Below are positions 24,093-32,013 of a DNA stretch of 64,000 nt, piece by piece (positions within the stretch are counted from its first letter, which is position 1; every line of letters begins with the position of its first letter). Source of the DNA: Geodermatophilus telluris (GTDB lineage: Bacteria; Actinomycetota; Actinomycetes; Mycobacteriales; Geodermatophilaceae); contig NZ_FMZF01000004.1 in the NCBI RefSeq assembly GCF_900102745.1, positions 1 through 64,000 of the forward strand, in the 5' to 3' direction. The position numbers and the translations under genes are program-made. A model generated the notes under the pieces. The model ran no database searches. It worked only from the letters and a program-made list of their open reading frames with translations, and was not told the DNA's origin.

Positions 24093-26045
24093 GTGGCGGA
24101 GAGGGCCCTGCGGGCGCCGGCGTGGCTCGAGGAGCTGGTCCGCACCACTCCCCCACCGGTGCCGTGGCGCGACGTCGTCCGGTTCGCCCTGGTGGTGCCG
24201 GCGCCGCTGGCCGTGGCCCTGGTCGCCGGCGGCGGCACCGCGCTCGGCGCCGGCGTCTTCGGCACCACCGGCGCGCTGGCGGCCAGCCTCGCCCCTCAGG
24301 CGGGCCCGCTGCGCGACCGGCTGCGCCGCACCGCCGCCGCGGTGGGCTTCGGCGCGGTCGGCCTGGTCGCCGGGCAGTACGCCGCCGGCGGCGGGTGGCT
24401 GCCGGTGGTGGTGGTCGCCGCGCTGTCGGCCGCGGCCGCCGTCATCAGCGCGGTCAACTCGGCGATGTCCCTGGGCGCGCTGCAGCTGCTCGTCTACACC
24501 GCGCTCGCCTCGGGCCTGCTCACCCCGCTGTCGCAGGCGGCCGAGGTGGCCTGCTTCTTCGCCGGCGCCGCCTGGGCCACCCTCGCCACCCTCGTGCAGG
24601 CCGCCACCGAGCCCAGCGACCCCGACCGCGCCTCGGTCGCGGCGGTGTTCACCCGCATCGCCGGGCTGCTCACCGCCGTCGGCACCGCGCGGACCGACGA
24701 CGCCCGCCGTGACCTGACCACCGCGCTCAACGCCGCCTACGACCGGGTGATCCGCACCCGCAGCCTCGCCGCCGGCCGCAACCGGCAGCTCTCAGAGCTG
24801 GCCGGGGTGCTCAACGCGGCCGCGCCGCTGGTCGAGGCCGCGGTCGCCGCCGCCCGCACCGGCGTGCAGGCCGACCCCCACGACGTGACGGCGGTGCACG
24901 CGCTGGCCGCCGCGGTCACCGGCACCCGCGAGCTGCCCGCCGAGCGGCCCGCCGCGCTGGAGGAGGGCCCCGCGGTCCGCCGCGCGGTGCGCCACGGCGT
25001 CCGGCTGGCGTGGGCGGTCGTCGGCGACCCCGAGGAGCGGGCCGGCGCCGCGGTCGCGCCGCCCCGCCTCCCCTGGCGCGACCGCCTCCGCGACCTCGCC
25101 GACCGCACCCTGGGCAGTTCGGACACCCGCGAGTTCGCCGTCCGGCTGGTCCTCTGCATGTCGATCGCCGAGGTCGCCCGGCAGCTGCTGCCCATCGAGC
25201 GGCCCTACTGGGTGCTGCTCACCGTGGCCATCGTGCTCAAGCCCGACTTCGGCTCGGTCTTCACCCGCGCCGTCCAGCGCGGCGCGGGCACGCTGCTCGG
25301 CGTCCTCATCGGCTCGCTGCTGCTGTCGGTGCTGCCGGGACCGGCCTGGGTGGTGGCCGCCCTGGCCCTCGCCGCGGGGCTGCTGCCGTGGGCGCGCGGG
25401 GCGAACTTCGGGCTGTTCTCGGTGTTCCAGACGCCGGTGATCATCCTGCTGCTCGACCTCGCCGTCCCCGGCGGGCCGGGCCTGGTCGGCGCCCGGCTGG
25501 TCGACACGCTCATCGGCTGCGCCATCGTGCTCGTCGCCGGCTACCTGCTGTGGCCGCAGACCTGGCGCGCACCGCTCGACGAGGCGCTGCGGGCGGCCGC
25601 GCTGGCCCTCGACGACTTCGTCGGCGCCGCGTTCGGCGGCGACCCCGCCGGCCGGCGCCGGGCCCGCCGCCGCGCGTACCGGGCGCTCACCGAGCTGCAC
25701 ACCCAGCTGCAGCGCCGGCTGGCCGAGCCGCCGCCGATCAGCACGCGGGCCGGCGCGTGGTGGCCGGTCATCGTCCAGCTGGAGCGGTCGGCCGACGCGG
25801 TCACCGAGGCGGTCATCGCCGTCCGCGGCGGGGAGCCGGAGCCCGACCCGGCACAGGTGGCCGTGCTGCGGCGGGCGGTCCGCGAGCTGGCCGACGACGT
25901 CGCGGCGCACCGGCCGCCCGACGACGCCGAGATCCTCGCCGACGGCGTGCTCGCCCCGGTGGCACGCGAGGTCGACGCCGCCCGCCGGCTGGTCCGCGAC
26001 GCCGCGCCCGGACGCCGCCCCGAGACCGCCGCGCCGGGCGGCTGA
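24093..26045 (+). CDS. FUSC-family membrane protein
   Basis: A 650-residue protein with two blocks of about five to six transmembrane helices (residues about 25-160 and 345-470) separated by and followed by hydrophilic helical domains, the layout of the fusaric-acid-resistance/aromatic acid exporter family (FUSC, AaeB-like). RPYWVLLTVAIVLKPDFGSV with GAGTLLGVLIGSL in the second block is a strong family signature. Possibly exports aromatic or other weak acids. GTG 24093 is seven bases past CAGGCT, so it may be leaderless. Confidence 0.88.
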   Translation: MAERALRAPAWLEELVRTTPPPVPWRDVVRFALVVPAPLAVALVAGGGTALGAGVFGTTGALAASLAPQAGPLRDRLRRTAAAVGFGAVGLVAGQYAAGGGWLPVVVVAALSAAAAVISAVNSAMSLGALQLLVYTALASGLLTPLSQAAEVACFFAGAAWATLATLVQAATEPSDPDRASVAAVFTRIAGLLTAVGTARTDDARRDLTTALNAAYDRVIRTRSLAAGRNRQLSELAGVLNAAAPLVEAAVAAARTGVQADPHDVTAVHALAAAVTGTRELPAERPAALEEGPAVRRAVRHGVRLAWAVVGDPEERAGAAVAPPRLPWRDRLRDLADRTLGSSDTREFAVRLVLCMSIAEVARQLLPIERPYWVLLTVAIVLKPDFGSVFTRAVQRGAGTLLGVLIGSLLLSVLPGPAWVVAALALAAGLLPWARGANFGLFSVFQTPVIILLLDLAVPGGPGLVGARLVDTLIGCAIVLVAGYLLWPQTWRAPLDEALRAAALALDDFVGAAFGGDPAGRRRARRRAYRALTELHTQLQRRLAEPPPISTRAGAWWPVIVQLERSADAVTEAVIAVRGGEPEPDPAQVAVLRRAVRELADDVAAHRPPDDAEILADGVLAPVAREVDAARRLVRDAAPGRRPETAAPGG

Positions 26046-26081
26046 GTCGCCGCTGCACGGGAGCTGCGCTGTCATGGACCG

Positions 26082-27083
26082 GTGCCACGCCGCTCCCGTC
26101 CCGCCCCCGTCCCGCCCACCGTCCCGGTCGTCCCGGGCGTCGACGGTCCCCCGCCGCCGGGCTCGCGCACCGTCCGCACCGACGACGGCGTCGACCTGCA
26201 CGTGGAGACCGACGGCCCCGAGGACGCGCCGGTCACCGTGGTCTTCTGCCACGGGTTCACCGCCCGCCTGGGCGAGTTCGAGCTGCAGCGCCAGGCGATC
26301 CGCGACCGCGCCCGGCTGGTGCTGTGGGACCACCGCGGCCACGGCCGGTCGAGCTGGGCCGACCCGCGGACGGCGACCATCGACCGCACCGCCCGCGACC
26401 TCGGCCAGGTGCTCGACGCCGTCGTCCCCGCGGGGCGGCCGGTCGTGCTGGCCGGGCACTCGATGGGCGGCATGACGATCATGGCGTTCGCCCGGCAGCG
26501 GCCCGACCTGTTCGGCAGCCGCGTCGTCGGCGCCTTCCTGCTGGCCACCTCCGCCGGCGGCCTGGTCGCCGGCGGGCCCCTCGGCGCGGCGGTGAAGCTG
26601 ATGCGCCGGCTGCACCTGCTGGGGCTCTACCTGTGGTGGCTGCGGCTGCTGGCCCCCGCGCTGGAGCGGTGGCGCCGCCGCGGCACCTGGCTCGGGCGCC
26701 GGTTCACCCGCCGCTACCTGTTCGGCCGCGACGACGCCACGCGCGAGGCGGTGCGGGTCGTTCAGGCCATGCTCGAGGAGACCCCGCTGACGGTGACCCT
26801 CGCCTTCTACGGCACCTTCCTCGACCACGACGAGACCGCGTCGCTGCCGGTGCTGGGCCGGGTCCCGTGCACCGTCGTCGCCGCGCAGTACGACCGGCTG
26901 ACCCCGGCCGCGCACGGTCGCGCGCTGGCCGCGGAGATCGGCGAGCGGTGCACGCTGGTCGTCGTCCCCGGCGCCGGGCACAGCGTGAACCTCACCCGCA
27001 CCGCGGTCGTCGACGGCGCCCTGGTCGAGCTGCTCGACCGGGTGGCGGCGACTGGCCCGGACACCGCCCGGCGGGCAGGCTGA
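26082..27083 (+). CDS. Alpha/beta hydrolase
   Basis: A 333-residue hydrolase with a Pro-rich N-terminus (residues 1-28). FCHGFTARLGEF, DHRGHGRSSW, the elbow AGHSMGGMTIMAFA, an Asp in AAQYDRLTP and GAGHSVNLTR form the canonical Ser-Asp-His set. A cap region with a hydrophobic, Trp/Leu-rich helix (LLGLYLWWLRLLAPAL) suggests membrane or lipid association. It sits directly before the WS/DGAT gene, as lipase genes do near mycobacterial tgs genes, so a lipid ester substrate is likely but inferred. Confidence 0.88.
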   Translation: MPRRSRPAPVPPTVPVVPGVDGPPPPGSRTVRTDDGVDLHVETDGPEDAPVTVVFCHGFTARLGEFELQRQAIRDRARLVLWDHRGHGRSSWADPRTATIDRTARDLGQVLDAVVPAGRPVVLAGHSMGGMTIMAFARQRPDLFGSRVVGAFLLATSAGGLVAGGPLGAAVKLMRRLHLLGLYLWWLRLLAPALERWRRRGTWLGRRFTRRYLFGRDDATREAVRVVQAMLEETPLTVTLAFYGTFLDHDETASLPVLGRVPCTVVAAQYDRLTPAAHGRALAAEIGERCTLVVVPGAGHSVNLTRTAVVDGALVELLDRVAATGPDTARRAG

Positions 27084-27188
27084 CCGGCGGCACGCCTGGC
27101 GTCTGCCGCACCACCCGACCGTGTTGCGACGACGGTCCGGCGGGACAGAGCAACCGGACGACACCGTCTCGAAGAGCGAGGAGTGACC

Positions 27189-28592
27189 GTGGACCGCCTG
27201 AGCGCCACCGATGCCGGCTTCTACTACGCCGAGAGCGAGGACGCCCCGCTGCACGTGGGGTCCGTGGCCGTGTTCGAGGGACCGGCCCCCTCCTACGGCG
27301 ACCTGGTGCGGCTGCTGCTGAGCAAGATGCCCCTCGTCCCGCGCTACCGGCAGCGCGTCCGGGAGGTGCCGCTCAACCTGGGCCGGCCGGTGTGGGTCGA
27401 CGACCCGCACTTCCAGATCCTCTACCACGTGCGGCACACCGCCGTGCCGAAGCCGGGTGGGCCGGAGCAGCTGCGCAACCTCGCCGGCCGGGTGCTCGGC
27501 CAGCGGCTGGACATGGCCAAGCCGCTGTGGGAGGTGTGGCTGGTCGAGGGCCTGGAGGACGACCGCTGGGCGATCATCTCCAAGGTCCACCACTGCATGG
27601 TCGACGGCATCGCCGGCACCGACCTGATGCAGGTGATGTTCGACCTCGACCCGAACGCCGAGCACGCCGCGCCGCGCGACTGGACGCCGCAGCGCGGCCC
27701 CTCGGGCGCCGGCCTGGTCGCCGGCGCGCTCACCGAGACCGTCACCGCGCCGCTGCGCCAGCTCACCGCCGGCCCCGGCGCGGTCACCGGGGGCGCCAAG
27801 GGCCTGCTCAGCAGCGCCCGGGCGGCCGCCTCGGCGCTGCCCGCGCTGGCCCGGCAGGCGCTCACCCCGACGGCGCGCACGCTCACCGGCCCGATCGGCC
27901 CGCACCGGCGGTGGGCCTGGGCCGACGCGGAGTTCGCCGAGTTCAAGGCCGCCCGCACGGCGCTCGGCGGCACGGTCAACGACGTCGTCCTCACCGCGAT
28001 CACCCGCGGCTTCCGCGACCTGCTCACGGGCCGCGGGGCGCTGGGCGCCGACACCGTCGTCCGCACGATGGTGCCGATCTCGGTGCGCCAGGCGGGTGAG
28101 CGCGGCTCCCTGGACAACCGGGTGACGGCGGTCTTCGTCGACCTGCCGGTGGGCCAGGCCGACCCGCGCGAGCGGCTGGCCGCCATCCGCCGGCAGATGG
28201 ACGAGCACAAGCGGACGATGCAGGCCGTCGACGCCCGCTCGATCATCGCGATGGGCGACTTCATGGCCCCGACCCTGCTGGCCCTCGGCGTCCGGGCGTC
28301 GATGCAGGCCGGCCAGACGTGGTGCCAGGCGGTGACCACCAACGTGCCCGGGCCGCGGGTTCCGCTGTACCTGCTGGGCCGGCGGATGGTCTCGGCGCAC
28401 CCCTACGTGCCCATCGCCGGCGGCACCCGCATCTCCATCGGCATCTTCAGCTACCTCAACTCGATGACCTTCGGGATCAACGCCGACTTCGACGCCTTCC
28501 CCGACGTCGACGTGCTCTCCGAGGGCATCCGCCGCGGCGTCGACGAGCTCGTCGCGCTGGCCGCCGAGCAGCCCGCGACAGCCGCCCGCTGA
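27189..28592 (+). CDS. Wax ester synthase/diacylglycerol acyltransferase
   Basis: A 467-residue WS/DGAT enzyme that transfers a fatty acyl group from acyl-CoA to diacylglycerol or a fatty alcohol, making triacylglycerol or wax ester. The catalytic HHCMVDG is at residues 134-140; PLWEVWLVEGL, NDVVLTAITRGFRDLL and the C-terminal VTTNVPGPRVPLYLLG block are also family hallmarks. I start at GTG 27189 because VDRLSATDAGF matches the usual N-terminus and GAGGAG lies six bases upstream; another in-frame GTG is six bases earlier. Confidence 0.95.
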   Translation: MDRLSATDAGFYYAESEDAPLHVGSVAVFEGPAPSYGDLVRLLLSKMPLVPRYRQRVREVPLNLGRPVWVDDPHFQILYHVRHTAVPKPGGPEQLRNLAGRVLGQRLDMAKPLWEVWLVEGLEDDRWAIISKVHHCMVDGIAGTDLMQVMFDLDPNAEHAAPRDWTPQRGPSGAGLVAGALTETVTAPLRQLTAGPGAVTGGAKGLLSSARAAASALPALARQALTPTARTLTGPIGPHRRWAWADAEFAEFKAARTALGGTVNDVVLTAITRGFRDLLTGRGALGADTVVRTMVPISVRQAGERGSLDNRVTAVFVDLPVGQADPRERLAAIRRQMDEHKRTMQAVDARSIIAMGDFMAPTLLALGVRASMQAGQTWCQAVTTNVPGPRVPLYLLGRRMVSAHPYVPIAGGTRISIGIFSYLNSMTFGINADFDAFPDVDVLSEGIRRGVDELVALAAEQPATAAR

Positions 28593-28655
28593 GCGTCCCG
28601 GCGTCCCGCCCGGTGGCCCGGTTCACCGCGCGGGACGCCGGGTAGCGGGACGCGG

Positions 28656-29663
28656 GTGACCGCTCCCGAGACCGACCTGACCGTCGCCGTCACCGGCCCC
28701 ACCGGCACCTTCGGCGAGGGCCTGGTGCCGCTGCTGCAGGCCGACGACCGCATCGGCCGCGTCGTCGGCACGGCCCGCCGGCCCTTCGACCCGGCCGCGC
28801 GCGGCTGGACGAAGATGACCTACCGCCAGGGCGACGTGCGCGACGCCGACGCACTGCGGGAGGCCTTCGCCGGCGCCGACGTCGTGGTGCACCTGGCGTT
28901 CCTCATCACCGGCAACGCCTCGCGCGACACCACCCGGGCGATCAACGTCGACGGCACGCTCAACGCCTTCCGGGCCGCGGCCGCCGCCGGCGCCCGCCGG
29001 TTCGTCTACGCCTCCTCGCTCGCCGCCTACGGGTTCCACCCCGACAACCCGATCGGGATGACCGAGGAGTGGCCGGTGCGGCCGGCGTCGCGGCTGTTCT
29101 ACGCCCAGGAGAAGGCCGAGCTCGAGCAGCTGCTGCAGGCCGAGGCGCAGGCCCACCCGGAGCTCGACCTCTACCTGCTGCGGCCCCCGGTCGTGCTCGG
29201 GCCGCACACCGTCGGCGCCAAGGACCTGCTGCCCGGCCCGCTCGCCCCGCTGGGTCGGTGGCTGGCCGAGCAGAGCACCCGGCGGCTGCCGGTGCCGGTG
29301 CCGGTGGCGGTGCCGGCCCTGCCGCTGCAGGTCGTCCACGAGGACGACGTCGGCCAGGCGCTACTGCGCTGCGTCGTGGCGGCCGGGCCGCCCGGGGCCT
29401 ACAACATCGCCGGCGACGGCGTGCTCACCGTCGCCGACGTCGCCCGCGAGTACGGCGCGCTGCCGCTGCCGCTGCCCGCCGGCCCCGCGCAGCTGGCCGC
29501 CCGCGCGGTGTCGCGCCTGCCGTTCCTGCCGCCGGTGGCCGAGTGGGTGGAGGCCGCCAGCCACCCGGCGATCATGGACACCACCAAGGCCCGCGAGCAG
29601 CTGGGCTGGACGCCGCGCTACAGCGGGCTGGAGGCGCTGCGCGCGACGCTGCGCTCGGGGTGA
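28656..29663 (+). CDS. NAD-dependent epimerase/dehydratase (extended SDR)
   Basis: A 335-residue Rossmann protein. VAVTGPTGTFGEGL is the cofactor loop, VVHLAFLITGN the second motif, YASSLAAYG and the YAQEK at about residue 149 the catalytic Ser/Tyr-Lys set. The last 60 residues hold TTKAREQLGWTPRYSG, usual for sugar-nucleotide or sterol/dehydrogenase-like extended SDRs. GTG 28656 follows TAGCGG by seven bases. Its place between WS/DGAT and PlsB genes hints at a lipid-related role, but the substrate is unknown. Confidence 0.88.
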   Translation: MTAPETDLTVAVTGPTGTFGEGLVPLLQADDRIGRVVGTARRPFDPAARGWTKMTYRQGDVRDADALREAFAGADVVVHLAFLITGNASRDTTRAINVDGTLNAFRAAAAAGARRFVYASSLAAYGFHPDNPIGMTEEWPVRPASRLFYAQEKAELEQLLQAEAQAHPELDLYLLRPPVVLGPHTVGAKDLLPGPLAPLGRWLAEQSTRRLPVPVPVAVPALPLQVVHEDDVGQALLRCVVAAGPPGAYNIAGDGVLTVADVAREYGALPLPLPAGPAQLAARAVSRLPFLPPVAEWVEAASHPAIMDTTKAREQLGWTPRYSGLEALRATLRSG

Positions 29664-29766
29664 CCCGGGGCTACCGCGGCCGGACGCGGAGCGGCAGGCT
29701 GCCCTCGCCGCCGCTCCGCGCCGGCGCCACGGCGACCCCGCCGGACCGTCCCGAGGAGAGGTGCGC

Positions 29767-32013
29767 ATGACCGAGGTGGTGGACACCGCCGTCCCCCGCA
29801 TCGTGCTGACCGACGTCAGCAGTGACGTGGAGCGCCGGCTGGTCGCCGACGCGGTCCCCGGCGGCGACGCCGTCACCGTGCTGCCGCTGAGCGGCACGGC
29901 CCTGGCCGGGCCGCTGGCGACCGCCTCCCCCGACACCGTGGTGACCGCGGTGCGGGTGGCCTGGACGCCCCGGCGCCCGTCCGCGTCCCGCCCGGGCCGG
30001 TCGGCGCGCGGGCGGCTGCACGACGCCCGCCCCTCGCTGCGCCGCCGGCCGCCGGCTCCCCTGCAGGCCGCCGCGCTGCGCCGCGACCCCGACCGGGCGC
30101 GCGTGGTGGTCGCCGAGCCCGCCACCGTCGGCGAGCTGGCGGGCCGGTGGGACGGCAGCGGCACGCTGGCCGGCTTCGTCGCCCACCAGGCCGCGCTGGC
30201 CCTCGACCGGGCCGAGCGCTCGGTGGTCGGCGACCGGGCCAAGGTGCCGCGCCAGGTCGCCGAGGCGATCGAGCACAGCCCCGAGTTCCGCCGGGAGGTG
30301 GCCGCGCTCGCCGCGCAGCTCGACCGGCCCGAGGAGGAGTTGCTCGCCGAGGCCGTCCGGGACCTGCACGGCCTGGCCGCCGCCATGGACCCGGTCGCCG
30401 TCGAGCTGTTCACCGGCCTGCTGCGGCCGGTGCACGCCCGCGCCTGGGACGTGCAGGCCGACACCGCCCGGCTGGCCGGCCTGCGCGAGCTCAACCGGCG
30501 GCACCCGCTGGTGTTCCTGCCCAGCCACCGCTCCTACGTCGACCCGCTCGTGCTCGCCGACGTCCTGGCGCAGCACGACTTCCCGCGCAACCACGTCCTC
30601 GGCGGGGAGAACCTCGACTTCTGGCCGGTCGGGGCGCTGGCCAAGCGCGCCGGGCTGGTGTTCATCCGCCGCAGCTTCGGCGACGACCAGGTCTACAAGC
30701 TCGCCGTCCGGGAGTACTTCGCGTTCCTGCTGGCCAAGCGGTTCAACCTCGAGTGGTACATGGAGGGCGGCCGCTCGCGGACGGGCAAGCTCCGCCCGCC
30801 CCGGCACGGGCTGCTGCGCTTCGTGGCCGACGCCGTCGAGCGGGGCCGGGTCGAGGACGTCTACGTCGTCCCCGTCTCGATCACCTACGACCAGCTGCGC
30901 GAGGTGTCGAGCATGGCCGCCGAGCAGGGCGGGGCGGCCAAGCGCGGCGAGGGACTGTCGTGGATGGCCTCCTACGTCCGCGAGCAGGTGCGCACGCCGC
31001 TGGGCACGGTGCACGTCGGGTTCGCCGAGCCGCTGTCGCTGGCCGCGGCGCTGCGCAGCGGCGCCGACCCCGCCGACCCCGACGCGCGCCGGCTGACGCT
31101 GCAGAAGGTGGCCTTCCAGGTCGCCGTCGGCATCAACGCGGTCACCCCGGCGACGGCGACGGCGCTGGTCACGCTGGCGCTGCTCGGCGTCCGCGACCGG
31201 GCCCTCACCCTGGCCCAGGTGCAGCGGGTGCTCGAGCCGCTGCTCGACTACCTCACCGAGCAGGGCCGGCCGCACTCCGGCACGGCGCTGCGGACGAGCA
31301 GCGGCGTGCGGCGGGTGCTCACGGCCCTGGCCCAGCAGGGCGTGGTCACCGCCTACGAGGGCGGCGAGGAGCCGGTCTACGCCATCGAGCGCGGCCAGCA
31401 CCTGGTCGCCGCCTTCTACCGCAACAGCGCCATCCACCACGTCGTCGACCGGGCCATCGCCGAGCTGGTGCTGCTGCGCGACCCGGTCGACCGCTGGGAG
31501 GAGGCCTTCCGGCTGCGCGACCAGCTGAAGTTCGAGTTCTTCTTCCCCGAGCGCGACGCCTACCGCGAGCGGCTGGCCGAGGAGCTGGCGCTACTGGACC
31601 CGCAGTGGGAGACCGCCGACGGCCGCGAGGTGCTGTGCCGGGCGCCGCTGCTGCTGGCCCACCGGGTGCTGCGGTCCTTCGTCGACGCGCAGCTGGTGGT
31701 GGCCGAGCGGCTGGCCGCCCGCGACCCCCGCACGCCGGTGGTGCAGGCCGACTTCCTCGCCGAGTGCGGCGGCGTCGGGCAGCAGATGCTGCTGCAGGGC
31801 CGCCTGCACGGGCCGGAGTCGCTGTCCCGCGAACTGTTCTCCAGCGCCCTGCAGCTGGCCGCCAACCTCGACCTGGTCGACCCCGGCCGGGAGGACCTGG
31901 CCCGCCGGCGGCAGGAGTGGGCGGCTCAAGTCCGGGACGTGGTGGGCCGAGTAGGAGTGATCGACGAGTTGGACGCCGCGGCGCGGCGGGAGAACGTGGG
32001 GGTGGAGCCGTGA
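29767..32013 (+). CDS. plsB: Glycerol-3-phosphate 1-O-acyltransferase
   Basis: A 748-residue GPAT that acylates sn-glycerol 3-phosphate at position 1, the first step of phospholipid and triacylglycerol synthesis. The acyltransferase blocks appear in order: FLPSHRSYVDPLVL (catalytic His254 and Asp259), GGENLDFWPVG with FIRRSFG, EWYMEGGRSRTGKLRPP, and VVPVSITYD. Length and domain order match mycobacterial PlsB2 (Rv2482c type). ATG 29767 has GAGGAG upstream; an in-frame GTG six bases earlier is possible. Its stop overlaps the start of the fused gene at 32010 (GTGA). Confidence 0.95.
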   Translation: MTEVVDTAVPRIVLTDVSSDVERRLVADAVPGGDAVTVLPLSGTALAGPLATASPDTVVTAVRVAWTPRRPSASRPGRSARGRLHDARPSLRRRPPAPLQAAALRRDPDRARVVVAEPATVGELAGRWDGSGTLAGFVAHQAALALDRAERSVVGDRAKVPRQVAEAIEHSPEFRREVAALAAQLDRPEEELLAEAVRDLHGLAAAMDPVAVELFTGLLRPVHARAWDVQADTARLAGLRELNRRHPLVFLPSHRSYVDPLVLADVLAQHDFPRNHVLGGENLDFWPVGALAKRAGLVFIRRSFGDDQVYKLAVREYFAFLLAKRFNLEWYMEGGRSRTGKLRPPRHGLLRFVADAVERGRVEDVYVVPVSITYDQLREVSSMAAEQGGAAKRGEGLSWMASYVREQVRTPLGTVHVGFAEPLSLAAALRSGADPADPDARRLTLQKVAFQVAVGINAVTPATATALVTLALLGVRDRALTLAQVQRVLEPLLDYLTEQGRPHSGTALRTSSGVRRVLTALAQQGVVTAYEGGEEPVYAIERGQHLVAAFYRNSAIHHVVDRAIAELVLLRDPVDRWEEAFRLRDQLKFEFFFPERDAYRERLAEELALLDPQWETADGREVLCRAPLLLAHRVLRSFVDAQLVVAERLAARDPRTPVVQADFLAECGGVGQQMLLQGRLHGPESLSRELFSSALQLAANLDLVDPGREDLARRRQEWAAQVRDVVGRVGVIDELDAAARRENVGVEP

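Noticed and set aside
24792-28400. A 1202-codon open frame on the minus strand opposite the FUSC and WS/DGAT genes
   Set aside because: It is a by-product of very high third-position GC in the plus-strand genes; its translation is Gln/Arg/Gly-rich low complexity with no domain. Similar antisense frames (for example 1841-3391 and 39751-42894) were left out for the same reason.
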